A stretch of DNA of 64,000 nt from Scleromitrula shiraiana. Taxonomy: Eukaryota; Ascomycota; Leotiomycetes; Helotiales; Sclerotiniaceae. The position numbers and the translations under genes were made by a program. Location: assembly GCA_028455995.1 (NCBI GenBank), contig JABELC010000011.1, positions 1,302,001 to 1,366,000 of the forward strand. Reading direction: 5' to 3'. Below the pieces are notes generated by a model. The model made no database searches. It was not told the DNA's origin and saw only the letters and a list, made by a program, of their open reading frames with translations. Below are positions 52,240 through 64,000 of this stretch, piece by piece (the stretch's first letter is position 1; each line of letters starts with the position of its first letter).

Positions 52240-52870
52240 AAAGCGATATAAAGTTTTGATTTTATTATTACATCAACAGAGTTTATATTACTAACAATCT
52301 ATTTGATTTCTATAATTTTTTTGTATTTATATAATTAACGAATAGAGGCTAAATCGATTATTAGATGTTTTTTTTGGAGAATATTGAGTCTAATTAAGCA
52401 TTTATAAAGTGATTTTGAATTAGTGTAAATTGTGAGGGGTATAAGATTGGTTATGATTTTTTTGTTAATTAATCGATTTATGATTTTGTCAATATTAAAT
52501 TTGATTGTAATGACAATGTTGAATCTATATCTTATTTTATATAGTTTTGAAGTAAAAATGCTTTATATAATTTATTTATATTTGATAGAGAATTAGTGAA
52601 TGATATTTGTATTATTATTTTTATTAGTAAATATTATAATAAAACCGATTTAAAAAAAAAAATTAACATTGTTTATAAAGTTTATGTTAATAAAATAAAT
52701 TATTTATAATGATTCTATTTTAAAAAAAACAAATATAAAATTATAATTGAAGTTATTAATTTATTATTAAATATATTTATTAAGAATGTTTATATTATTT
52801 TTAATTAGATTAATGATTTGGGCTGTATGTGATAAATCAAATAATGTTTTTGATTGATAAATGTTTATAA
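52240..52870 (-). pseudogene. copia reverse transcriptase C-terminus / RNase H remnant
   Basis: Minus-strand translation across several frames retains recognisable blocks: FDLSHTAQI-x-NLIKNN, then a hydrophobic segment, then NIVITIKFNIDKIINRLI, IPLTIYTNSKSLYKCL (the RNase H DSKSLY motif with Asp changed to Asn), QKKHLIIDLASIR and IAFKNFININKVNIDI. The order and spacing follow fungal copia polyproteins. In-frame TAA/TAG codons interrupt it. Confidence 0.85.
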
Positions 52871-55800
52871 TATATATATTATAGATTTATTAAATAATAT
52901 ATTATTTTTTTAAAAAAGTATTTTTTTTGATTTTTATATATAATTTAAGATTAATAAAGAAATATTTTATAAAATAGAATTTATTATATTATTGTTTTTA
53001 AATAAATATAATTATATTGTTTTTATTAATTTGAATTAAAACATTATTAAATTTAAAAAGAAAATTAATTATTAATTATTTTTATATTTTTGAGAAATAA
53101 TTTTTTTTTTTGATTTAAATTTTTTTTTTATTTATAAATTTTTTATTAATAAAAATAAAGATATTATTAATTTATAATTTAATTATATTTAATTTTTTAT
53201 TTTTATTAATATAAAATAAATAATTGTTAAATAAAGAAAAAATTATTTTAAAAGTCTTTATATAATAATTATAATATATAAAATATTAATAATTTTTTAA
53301 TTTTATAATATTATAAAATAAGTATATAATTTTAAAAATTATATTTAATTTAAAATTTATTTTTAGTAAAGATTTGATATAAAATATACAAATTAAGAAT
53401 ATTTTTGATTAAATATATATTTATGATATATTATAAAAATATAATTAAATATATTGATATATATTTTATAAGGCTATAAAATAAAATATAGTTTTATAAT
53501 TAATATATTAAATAGTGAAGAATTTTATTAAAACTGTTTTTTTGCTTTCATTATTATAGTTTTGAATTATTAATTTAAACATTTTGAATATTTTTAATAT
53601 GTTTTTGTTTTTGATAAAGTTGATAAATTTATTGTAGAAGATTTAGGTATTTTTTGATATATTATTTTTTTTAATAATTTTAAATATATTTTTTTTTAAT
53701 AAATTGTTTATTTCTTTTTTATAAAATAAACGAAATTGATTTATAATTAATAAAGAATTTATAATAATATATATATTAAAAATATTTTTAGTGATATAAT
53801 TATTATTATTATTATTATTAAAATATATTTGATTATATTCTAGAATTTGCTTTTGGTAAAAAATTTTGATTATTAATTTTGAATATAGAATTAGAATAGA
53901 AATTAGATTAGAAATAAGTTTTTTGTTTAATATATAAATGTTTTTTTTTAATTAAAATGTTATTAAATTATCAAAGTTTTTATTATTAATTGAATTTAAA
54001 ATGAGATTTTTTGTTAATAAAAAATCAATTATATTGTTAAATAGTTTATTAAATATTTTAAGCTTTTTTTTGTATAGTTTTATTAAAATACTTTTGAATT
54101 CTTTATTAAAATTGTTTATTTTGATTATGTATATTTGATTTTTTATTTTAATAAGTTTGTATGGTTTGTTTTAGATATTTTTTTTTTGGTGAACGAAAAT
54201 TAAAGATTCAAGTTCGAGATTATGCAAATGGAGTATAGATAGTTTATTATATTAATATAAAATATTTATTATTGTTTGTTTAATATATTTTTTTTATATT
54301 TTATTTATTATTTTATTGATTATAATGATATATTATAAAATAAATAAAATAAAGAAATTAAAGGATATTAAATAGAAAAATACATTAAATATTAATAAAG
54401 TAGGGATAAAATTGTTTAGATTAATGATATTATCAATGATTTTAATAGTTATTTGTAGTTTTATATTTTTGTTAATTTCTTTAATGTTTTTAAGTTTTTT
54501 AATGATAATTATATATATTTGTCAAATTATTTTATAATAATATTTGATCATTTTAATAAAATGATAAGTTTTAATAGGTATATATTTAATTTTAATTATA
54601 ATTATATAAATATTATTAATAAAATTTTTTTTTATAAAATAGGTTTTTTGATTATAAACAATTAATTTGGGAGGGCTATTATAAACATTAATTTATATAA
54701 AGCAAAGTATGTTCTATATTGTTATTATTAATAAGTTTTTAATAAAATATATAATATTAAACTAAATTGTTTTATTAATAATATAAAAAACAAAATTATT
54801 ATTAATATATATTATATTAATTATAATAATAAAATTAAATTTGATATTATTATAAAATTTGAATTTGAATTTTTTAGATTTATCGATATGAAATTAATAT
54901 TTTTTATAATACTTTATAAACTATTTCAATTATTTATAATTGAATTCATCTTTATAATTAATGTAATTAAATAAATTATATAGTTTTTTAATAAAAAAGT
55001 ATTCTATTTGTTTATAAATGTAGTATAATTTGATTTCAAATAAATAACATTCTTTATCTATATTTAATAATTTTATAATAAATTACTAGAATTTTTATAA
55101 TAAGATTAATTAATTAATAAATATATATCCATAATATCTAATAGTTTTCTATATTTTACTATTAATATACTAAAATTTATTTTTAATATTATTAAATAAG
55201 ATTTGAATATAATTTATATTTATAAGATTTAATAAAAATAAAATATTTATATTAATAATATAAATATTAATTATATTAATTAAGTTAATAATTAAAATAA
55301 TTTTAATAAAAAGGGTATCATCAAAGCCAAATTTAAAATTTATGATTAAATTTAGAGTTTTTATATTGATTCGAATAAGTTTTTATAATATTAAAAACTA
55401 TTTATAATTAATAATTGATCGTTTTATAATATTAGAATTAATCATTATATTGATAAACTTGTATTTATTATAATGTTCAATCTATAAATAAATCTTGAGT
55501 TTTTAATCAATTTTATTAATATAAATATATAAAATAATTAAATTATTGAATTTTATAGCAAAATTATTATAATTATCATTTATAATAATATAAAAACTAT
55601 ATAAAATAATAAATGCTTTAATACCACTATTATTGTTATTATTATTAAAATATAATTTTAATTAAAATGCTTTAATTTTTTCGATTATATAGATGAAATC
55701 GTTATTATTATTATATTTATTTTAAATATATTAATTATAGTTCTTATTAAAACTTTATATATTATTAAAGCTAAATCTCGATTTTATTTTTTAATTAAAT

Positions 55801-56599
55801 TTTTCTTTATAGTGGTTCATTTTTTAGAAATATATTTAATTGATTAATATCCTTCTTTTTTATAAACGTGGTATATTTTTTATTTTTAATTATGATAATT
55901 GTTATTGAATCGAGAAACTCAATTATTAAAATATATATTTTTGTTTTAAAGTTATAAATTATTGTTTCGATTGCTTCCTTAAAATCATTGATTATTAAAG
56001 TTTTATTTGATTATATTGTTATTTTCTTTTTTAAAAAACAATTTGTCTTTAAATTTATTTTTTATACTTTTTTATATTATAATAAATATATAAATCTTTA
56101 TAATTATAATAATAAATATTTTGAATAAATTTAAACATTCTTAAAAATATATAGAATAGTTCTAATAGATTGTAAGAAGTTTTATTATATAAATAAAGTC
56201 GCTATACATTTTTAATAATAGTTCAAACTTTATAATATATATTTTATTAAATAGAATTTTATATAATTATCTAATTAATTTTAATAAATTATTTATGATA
56301 ATAGTATAAAAAGTGATTTTAAATCAATTATTATATATATTATATTTTTATTTTTTGTTTTTAAATACTTTTTAAAATTCTTTAATAATTGTTTTCCAAT
56401 TAATATTTGAGTTTTTATATTTAATAATATTATAATAATACTTTTAAATGTTTTTATATAATATAAATAAAATATCGAAATATTAATATTATTTAAATAG
56501 ATTGATTTATTTGTAATTATTTTTATAAATGATTAATTTATATTTGATATTATTTATTTGATTATTATATTTATTATTATTTAATATATAGTATTTTAC

Positions 56600-57900
56600 A
56601 AAACTTTTAAACTATTTGTTAATATCAAATAAAATAAAATCAATTTCAAAGTCTTTAGAATTTGAATAATTGAAGAGATCATTTTCGGGATCGAAATCAG
56701 AATCAAAATCAAAATTATTGTTATTATTGTTTTCTTTTTTGATAAATGTTAATTTGGGATTAGATTTTTTAAAATTAAATAATTTTTTAGATATTATCTA
56801 TTTTTTTTATTTGTTTTTGCCTTTTTTATTTTTTTTGCTTTTATTTTTAGTCTTATCTTTTTTTTAAATAAAATTAATAGTGGGATTTTTTTTATTTTTT
56901 TTTTTAAATTATTAAATTTTTTGATTATTATAATAAAGATATTTGATTATATATTAAATTATATATTGCAAATTATTGTTTTTATTACTTTTAGAATTTA
57001 TTCAAATAAAGCTTTAAGAATAAATATAAAAATCAAGTTAATATTGATATCAAAGTTAATAGAAATGTTAATATCGAGTTTTTATAAAAGTTGCTTAAAA
57101 AATTATAAAATAAAAAAGTTTTTTTTTTAGATTATAATAAAATGTTTTAGGGTCTAATTTGTAAAATCGTTTTTAAATGTTTATAGGATATTGTTATTAA
57201 AAGTATAATAATAAATATATTTTAAGGTTTTAAATTAAATATATAATAAAAAAGTTTTATTATTGAAATTGTTTTTAAGATTAAATCTATTTTTAAATAG
57301 TTTGTAAAACTTATTGTATTTTTTGAGGTTTTGATTTATAAAAAAATAATCTAAAAAAAAAGGATTTTTTTTTATTATATTGATTTAAGAAGGAAAATTG
57401 AATAAAAATATTTATATAAATAATTAAAAAAAGATATCATATTTTAATAAAAAAAATGAATTCTTTATTATTATATAAAAAAGAATTGAGGGAAAAGAAA
57501 AAAAGAAAAAAGTGAATTATTATAAAATAAATAAAAATTTATTTATTTTAAAGAATATTTCTAAATTTTTATAGATTTTATTAGTTTAAAGGTGATAATA
57601 TCTTTAAATAAAAATCAAAGTTTTTCAATATAATCTTTATAAATCCAAAAATAATGAATATATAAGAGGGAGTAAAAAAGAGAAATAAAAGAGGAGTGAT
57701 AAAAGGGGTTTTGTTGTTATTGAGGTTTTGAGGGTATTATAGAGATTATTGGAAAATATCTTGAAAAGATAAGAATTAAGGAGTTTAAAATATTAAAAGG
57801 TTAAATTTTAAAGAAACTAGGTTAAGGGTATGTATAATAGATGCAAAAATTTGTAATATCGTCTTGATATTTATATGTTTTATCTTAATATTATATATTG
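56600..57900 (-). pseudogene. copia gag-side remnant
   Basis: On the minus strand the region about 56880-56620 reads as Lys-rich then Asn/Asp-rich protein (KKSNPKLTFIKKE, NNNFDFDSDFDPENDLFNYS, FEIDFILFD) with few stops. Its position near the 5' LTR fits gag or the gag-protease linker. The assignment rests on position and composition. Confidence 0.5.
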
Positions 57901-58019
57901 TTTTTGATTAAGATGCTTTGTTAATATTTCAAATTCAATTTCAGTCTTTTCAATAATATTTCCATTATTATAATATCGCCTTAATGCTTATAATATTTGA
58001 TTTATATAATACTGATTAA

Positions 58020-58178
58020 TATAATTTTATTTTGATTAAATCGTACGATTATAGTACTATGATTTATGTTTTGATATTTTTATTATTGATCTATCTATGG
58101 TATAGATTGTTAAATCGTATATATATACGATTGTGGTCACGTGCTGTCATGTGCTACCTTGTGATCTATATCTCAACA
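58020..58178 (-). repeat. 5' LTR of the copia element
   Basis: 159 bp, aligned base for base with 51578-51736 without gaps. It keeps C where the other has T, and A where the other has G. Confidence 0.93.
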
Positions 58179-58199
58179 ATATATGATTTATTTAAAATT

Positions 58200-59600
58200 A
58201 TATTTAATTACTAGTAATTAATTTTAAAACTATATAATATAATTTCATATAATACTTTTCTTATTTTATTCAAGTTATTTACTTTATATAATCCTTTCAT
58301 TATTATTAACTCTAGAACTATCAACTTGAACTCTAGATATACTACTAGTATATAATATCATGATATGAATTATTTTAACTTGAACTTATCAATATCAAAT
58401 AATAAAATAATAACTCGTAAATACTACACGATAATATTATGATAGTATCAACTTGAACTGAATGTAATTTATATTCCGAGTTAACTTAAAGTTATAATAT
58501 TAAAGTGTTTTTATAAAAAAATAATAATAATAATAAATAAAACTTGAATCAATCTTTTTTAAAAAGAAACTTGAAAGAGAAAATCTATTATAAAAAAATC
58601 TAATTACTAGTATTATATAAATAATATTAACTTTCAAGTTATAAATCTTTTATACTAGAGTTTTATAGTAGACTTTTTACTATAAAGTTTAATTAATTTT
58701 AACTTGAAAATAATTTTTGAAAGATTGAATTTATTTTCGATTTAAAAGAATTAATATTAATATTAATATTAATAAAAATAAAAATAAATAAAAATAAATA
58801 AAAATAAATAAAAATAAATAAAAATAAATAAAAATAAATAAAAATAAATAAAAATAAATAAAAATAAATAAAAATAAATAAAAATAAATAAAAATAAATA
58901 AAAATAAATAAAAATAAATAAAAATAAATAAAAATAAATAAAAATAAATAAAAATAAATAAAAATAAATAAAAATAAAATTAAAAATAAACAAAATTAAA
59001 AGTAACTTCAAGTTAAAATAAAATTAAAAATATATATTTTAATAAAAATTAATTCAAGTTAATTATATTAATTATTATTATACTTCAAGTTACTAGATTA
59101 TAAATTCTATTTTCAAAAAACTTTTCCAACTCGAAGTTGATTTTAATATTTCTATTTCTATTTATTATATTCAAGCTAGTATACTAGTATTTTTTTATAT
59201 TTTCAAATATATTTCAAGTTGTATTATTTTTTAATGTGAAATATAATTGAATAAATTGAATATAAATTTAAGTTAAATCAAAATATTAAATATCAAATTA
59301 CTAGTAAATAATATTTTAATATAATATAATAAGTTACTAGTACTATAAGTTTACAACTTGAAGAAGATATTTTGATCAAAAAAATATATAATTCAAGTTA
59401 TATACTACTAGTAATTAATCAAAACAATTTGAATTAAAACAATATCAATTATATTTCAACTTCAAGTTAATTAAAGTAATATTAACAACTTGAAAGATAT
59501 AAATAAATTAAAATAAAGTATTTTCAAGTTACTATATAAACTCGTCGATTTTGAGATTATTTAGCATAGCAATTCAAGTTTGTGCGTGCTTAAGTTAATT
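58200..59600. repeat. region dense in TTCAAGTT/AACTTGAA and ACTAGT motifs
   Basis: About 17 copies of TTCAAGTT or its complement, and many ACTAGT palindromes, are scattered through 1.4 kb of AT-rich DNA. They account for most of the remaining G and C bases. A few also occur at 49.77-50.03 kb on the other flank of the copia element. Confidence 0.7.
58771..58979 (+). repeat. 10-bp tandem array (AAAATAAATA)n
   Basis: About 20 nearly identical units. The long minus-strand frame across it is a repeat artefact. Confidence 0.95.
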
Positions 59601-59671
59601 TTAATTTAGTAGCCGAGTATTGAAATGATCAATTTAGCCCCATCAATCAATCATACTACTAAATACTGGCA

Positions 59672-60800
59672 TTAAACCAGCTCCTCGGCTGAATACTCGG
59701 CATCACCACAGACGAGCTCAAGATAAACTGGATCCTCTGGATCCGGATACAATAGTTGCCGATCAACGAGCAGGATTCCGGAACAGGGAAGGTTGAAGAC
59801 AATGAAGCTGCTAGCATAACGCGACAAGGGGGGGGGGGGGGGGGAGAGGGTTGAAATTTGTGGGGGATACTATTAGACCAGAACGACTCGCGGCATCTTG
59901 TTTCGCACGTCCCGTATACTGCTCCTGAGAGAGTAGACAATAATATAGGAGAAAGGAGACTAAAAAAAAAACCCCCCCAAAAGAGATGATGAAACAAAAT
60001 ATTGGTGATCATAATTGGGGGGATGAACATTTTCGAAAGCTCCTATAACAGGGATTCCGCACCCGTTAGCGATAGATGGAAATGTTAGGATTTGGGGAAA
60101 GCATCGACCGCAACTACAACTCCATGCGCTCTTCGCTCGGCATTTGAAAATTTGCACGAGGCGGCGCGGCGGGCCCTAGAGCTGGAATCGGTCTGAGATG
60201 AGAGAGATGCTTCACTCGCTACTGCCGGTTTGGGAAAAACAATAGGCCGTGCGGCAGGCATGGCATTGGACGACCGAGGCCACCTTTGATCCAATAGACC
60301 AATATTGGGATGTTGAGGTTGTTGATCGGTAGCGAATTCAATTTTGAAGAACCGACATGATATGGCATGGCATCTTGCATGGGGGTAGGGTTAGGTGGGC
60401 TGGATGCTTGATGGGTGACTGGCATCACGGGAAAGCCTAATGATTGTTCCTGGGATGATGCGGATCCTTTAGATTGGCTGTTGCAATGATCCTCAACATG
60501 ACAAGATTCCAATTTCCAGAAGCTTGGGGTGCAGTAGGATTTTCATATTCCTTTCCGAAAACCCACAACATGCGATATGGATTCGCTGCTGTTGTGATTT
60601 CAAGAATAGGACTTCAGCACAACTAGCTTGTCAAATGCCGTCAGCTAGATATGCGAGTCGTATCTGCCAAGGTAGCATCTATCTTAGATGGAAGAGCAGT
60701 CACGGCGTGCTGCTGCCAAGAGAATTAATATGCCGTATTGCCGAATCCAGTGTAAGGCTTCCCTTCCCCTTGAAGCTACCTCGCTGCATATGAATTTGAG
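59672..60800 (-). pseudogene. decayed protein-coding gene, family not recognised
   Basis: The downstream end is convincing protein in one frame: RYASSFIVFNLPCSGILLVD, then LLYPDPEDPVYLELVCGDAE and YSAEELV followed by a stop at about 59672. Further upstream, coding-like pieces lie in different frames: QEQYTGRAKQDAASRSGLIV near 59.9 kb, SRARRAASCKFSNAERRAHG near 60.15 kb, and LTLDSAIRHINSLG near 60.74 kb. A 17-bp G run (59828-59844) sits between the last two conserved parts. Frameshifts between the blocks indicate a broken gene, although unrecognised introns could explain some of them. Confidence 0.45.
59828..59844 (+). repeat. G homopolymer, about 17 bp
   Basis: Uninterrupted G run followed by GAGAGGG. 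Confidence 0.85.
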
Positions 60801-61812
60801 CTGTAGTCAAGACCTAGAGGTTTTTTCTTTGTGGGTAGCTATCACGCGAGCGGAAACAATAATTGTCAAGATCCGACCTAGATAGATAGATAGATAGATT
60901 TAGACATTTTTTTTGGAACTATCATTGCGTTGTCGCTGGCCAATAGTTCTTATTGGCATCTGTCAGCAGCTTTACCAATTGGGTGTCGAGCATGTGATAT
61001 GGAATTGCCCTGTCAATAAACGCGTGGTGACCCACACCATTTTGCGCTTTTTGTTCCGGCTTTCATTCATCCGGCACCATGGTTCAGGGGCGGTTAATAC
61101 TTGTGGCAGCCGTTGCTATTGACAGTGCGTGCAGAAAATGACCATTTTCTTCAGACCAAAGAGATAGTATCTTTCGGCAGTTGGAGGGAGCGAGTCATTA
61201 CTAGAAGCATGAAGCTATATGGTACAGCCGCACAGTAGTTGATGTTCAAATGGTCTGGTGCTAATGTTATTTTCCAATAGATGCTTACATAATTGATTAT
61301 TAGGTTTATTATGTCTGGGTGTATCCTTCCTAAAACCTAGAAAAGTTGCTCAAAACATTTCTTTATTTCTTGGCCTCCAAATGTATAATCAACGTACCCA
61401 TGGTCTTAGGTTCCATCCCCGACTCCCCGTTCAATGTTCTCCAATATATCTTCATTTTAGTGCTGGGTAAGTGTAGATAGCTGGAAGGCTAAGTGCTTGG
61501 ACCCAGTAATTCTGAGATATCGGGTTATCACATTTGGGGAAGTACCTGGTAGGCAATTCTCCGCATGATAGAAAGCTACCGTACCACAAAAGGAACCCCA
61601 TCGAAGCTATTGTTACAGTATCGACGCTGTGTACAACGCGTAAATTGCGAACCAGTTTGGTTCCCCAAAATTGGGGCTACTATCGCTAGGATCTCTACAC
61701 ATGGCCCTCGCTCGCAGAGTCCCAGCAAGCCACAATCGCAAGCCTAACCCTACCTTATTTTCACCCACAACTTATTGTTTTAGTATGCAGAAGTGCCAAG
61801 GAACAAAAACCT

Positions 61813-62088
61813 CTAGTATTGATCCCTATATTTCTGAAGCGCACCAATCCGTAAATGTCGAAACCACACTTGGGAGACAGATAGGATGAAAGCGTTGATA
61901 CAGACTCCGCAAGTGAGAGAAGTCCCACGTTTTCCAGTGTAACCCTCGGCCTTGCATCTGCCGAGTATTATTGGTCTTTTGTCAACTTCGGCGACCAAAT
62001 AGTTAATGATACCGTGGCCATAATACCAATGCCCCATAGACCCAAAGTCACCTGTATCGAGAAATAGTTTCCAGGATTTGTAAGGCAC
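61813..62088 (-). other. unassigned coding-like stretch, 91 codons
   Basis: The minus-strand frame reads HWYYGHGIINYLVAEVDKRP and GKRGTSLTCGVCINAF, which looks like protein rather than noise. It has no signal peptide and no recognised family. A TAG acceptor-like site precedes its first codon. It could be a last exon or a relic. Confidence 0.25.
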
Positions 62089-64000
62089 CTAGTGAAGTAA
62101 GCAGGGGGGCCTTCTTAACTTTAAAATGTCCTGCGGGGCGGGAGGGGCGGAAAGACACAACCGTCCCGGCCCAGCATCAGTTAGTTAGTGTTAAATCTAA
62201 GTCATACCGTTGCTGACTAGATAGAAAAGCTGGCATCCGTGGTTAACCATGGTAATGGTTATTGACAATAGAAGCCTCCTTTTTTTGTTTTTTTTTTGGT
62301 GGCTGCTTAGAGTTCACGTAGAGTATACGAGTCGAGTACTGTACTTGGCTACTCTTGGCTACTCTTGGCGGAAACGAGGAGGGAAAAGAAAAAGTTACCC
62401 ACAAAAAGGTCTCAAATCTCATAATCCATCATTTTTCTGGATCTCCTTACTGCAGTGATCGTCATCCCGCATTACCGTATTTAGCCAAATATTGTAACCT
62501 TCATTCCCCAAATATGGCAACCTTAATTCCTTTCAACGATACGTTCTGGGATTCAAAATATTCAGAAGGGGAAATGGTGATATTGAATATATCAATTAGT
62601 AGATATAAAAAGATTGGTAAGTAATATAATGAGAGGCGTAACTGCAGCCTCACTATTTCGAAGAAAAATAAAATAAAATGATGAAATCTTGATTTTTGGT
62701 ATGTTTCATTAGATGAAACTTGCGATACAGAGGAAAATGAAGTTTGAATAATGTATAATGTATAATGTCGTCGTACAATCATGACATCGTGATATAACGG
62801 ATAACAAGTTTTTTTTTTTGCTAACTATAACTGTTGTAACTGTTCTCATCATACTCATCTTTCCCCACACTCATACATACCTCACGGTCCTCGTCTCATT
62901 GCATCTCATTTACCGAGGCACAGTCTTTTTTTCTTTTCTTTTCTTTTCTTTTCTTTTTTTTTCAGTGTCACTATTTTTTGCCTTTTTTTTCTTTTTTTTC
63001 TTTTCTTTTCTTTTTTCTTTCTTTTTCTTTTTTTATTTCTTTTTCTTTAATAGATGGTGGATATGTTATTAGTGTCGCCAAGGAAGAATGCTCTCTGCGC
63101 CATCGATCAAGAAAAAAAAAGATGAAGATACCCTTGATCTCAGAGGCTTGATATAACCTTTGATGGTGGCTTTTCTATTACCCTTAACATTTCGACCCCA
63201 TCAAATCTTTAACCAGGGATTGGGATTCGTGATATACGGTGTAGTAAGGTAGGCACGTAGGGTACTTTATTTCCCTCGTATTGGGAAGTCTACATCCCGT
63301 TTGTTGATTGAGAACCTGGTTGGAATTCATACTACTAATAAATAACTCCCGATTCCATCTACATACAATACAGTCAGTACCTTCGTGTATAGTTTACCTA
63401 CCCTACCTAGAGATAAACAAGTATGAACATGATCGATAATATTGATATTCAATGTAGTTTTCATTCCGTAACTCAAGAAGTATCCTCTATATCATGATCA
63501 TTTGGATATAGTGGCGTCCTCATCAATTACTAGCTAGTTTGTAGAAATTGGCGCCACCTACTGCATCTTACAGCTCCCCGAACCCTGTCGCAGGCGTCAT
63601 TTCTGCGCATTGAACATCAAAGCAGGGGATTATTCCGGCAGAACTTGGAAAAAATGGTAATATTTGAGCAATAAATTTAGAGGGAGAAGAGGAGAAGAGG
63701 AGAAGAGGAAAAAGACGAAGACGAAGAAGAGATAATTAATCGGTAGTATACAGCCGTTGAAGGAAGGAAGGAAGGAATGAATGAATGAAAGCATTAATGA
63801 GGATAACAAGTCGATTTGTAACTGGTAAATCAAATCGTCTCCCCTTTTTCATCATACTACTATGTTTAATGCCGTCATCATGAACCATTCATAATGAGAA
63901 AGAAATCTTACCGTATCATTCTCTAGACTCTACATACGTATGTGTTGTGTATAGATTCAAGATTAAGAGTTCTAAAAAAGAAAAAAAAAAAAAAAAGAGA
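62089..64000. other. low-complexity terminal region, no gene seen
   Basis: Contains T- and CTTTT-rich runs (62810-63050), AGAAG/GAGGAGAA repeats (63680-63740), GGAAGGAAT/GAAT runs (63757-63790) and a terminal A run. No supported gene lies here. Confidence 0.6.

Larger units (their letters stand above)
51578..58178 (-). mobile_element. RIP-decayed Ty1/copia LTR retrotransposon (6.6 kb)
   Basis: Two direct 159-bp LTRs (51578-51736 and 58020-58178) bound the element, flanked by ATATA at 51573-51577 and 58179-58183. On the minus strand the LTR reads TG...CA and starts TGTTGAGATATAG. Polyprotein remnants on the minus strand match copia reverse transcriptase/RNase H in order: FDLSHTAQI near 52.83 kb, then an RNase H TNSKSLYKCL motif at 52395-52424, with the 5' (gag) end near 56-58 kb. 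Every frame is broken by stops, mostly TAA/TAG where Gln or Trp would be expected, so it is dead. The right LTR is therefore the 5' LTR. Confidence 0.93.
49400..59650. other. AT-rich, RIP-like block
   Basis: About 10 kb of very AT-rich DNA, broken by less AT-rich islands at about 50.16-50.85 and 51.07-51.42 kb. It has no functional gene. It contains the decayed copia element, the MITE-like element and two tandem arrays described separately. The composition and the C-to-T/G-to-A differences between the two LTRs fit RIP. Confidence 0.85.

Noticed and set aside
51578..58178. Plus-strand orientation of the LTR element
   Set aside because: RT/RNase H blocks are readable only on the minus strand, and the minus-strand LTR begins TGTTGA as copia LTRs often do.
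58769..59011. 80-codon minus-strand frame of Phe/Ile/Tyr/Leu
   Set aside because: Product of the AAAATAAATA tandem array.

Overview
The window is 64 kb of nuclear DNA from a filamentous ascomycete. Introns are short (about 48-95 nt), with GTAAGT/GTATGT-like donors, CTAAC/CTAAT branch sites and CAG/TAG acceptors. The gene set is typical of Pezizomycotina: Rax2, the Arp2/3 p34 subunit, Utp12, SF3b155, U2AF65, Lcl3, Fan1 and a fungal Frizzled-like receptor. There is also a 10-kb AT-rich block holding a C-to-T decayed Ty1/copia element, which is what repeat-induced point mutation (RIP) produces. A Leotiomycete of the Botrytis/Sclerotinia kind is my best guess, but that is inference only.

Layout. 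(1) 0.9-2.6 kb: a Frizzled/Smoothened-like seven-helix receptor on the minus strand. (2) 2.6-11.4 kb: a gene desert with microsatellites, decayed repeats and no convincing gene. (3) 11.4-17.2 kb: an eight-exon gene for a 1,756-residue protein of unknown function. It contains a Hint (hedgehog/intein) fold whose catalytic positions appear to be lost, and a long hydrophobic C-terminal region. This is the most unusual gene in the window. (4) 17.7-29 kb: a compact housekeeping and DNA-maintenance block, FAN1 nuclease (-), Sdc1/DPY-30 (+), ribosomal protein uS15/S13 (-), U2AF65 (-), OGG1 (+) and Lcl3 nuclease (+). (5) 31.7-47.9 kb: Rax2 (+), SF3b155 (-), ARPC2 (-), Utp12 (+) and an APH-type kinase (+), with simple-sequence-rich spacers. 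(6) 49.4-59.65 kb: an AT-rich block holding a complete but inactivated copia element (159-bp LTRs, ATATA target duplication, minus orientation), a 251-bp MITE-like element and two tandem arrays. (7) 59.65-64 kb: decayed coding relics and low-complexity DNA.

Functional links. Two pre-mRNA splicing factors that act together in 3' splice-site and branch-point recognition (U2AF65 and SF3b155) lie in the window. So do three nucleic-acid maintenance enzymes (FAN1, OGG1, Lcl3) within 11.5 kb, and two polarity/cytoskeleton genes (Rax2, ARPC2). Fungal gene order is usually not operonic, so these are neighbours rather than units, except that FAN1/Sdc1, U2AF65/OGG1 and ARPC2/Utp12 are divergent pairs that probably share promoter DNA. 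All gene models were spliced by hand and checked for reading frame. UTRs were not determined.
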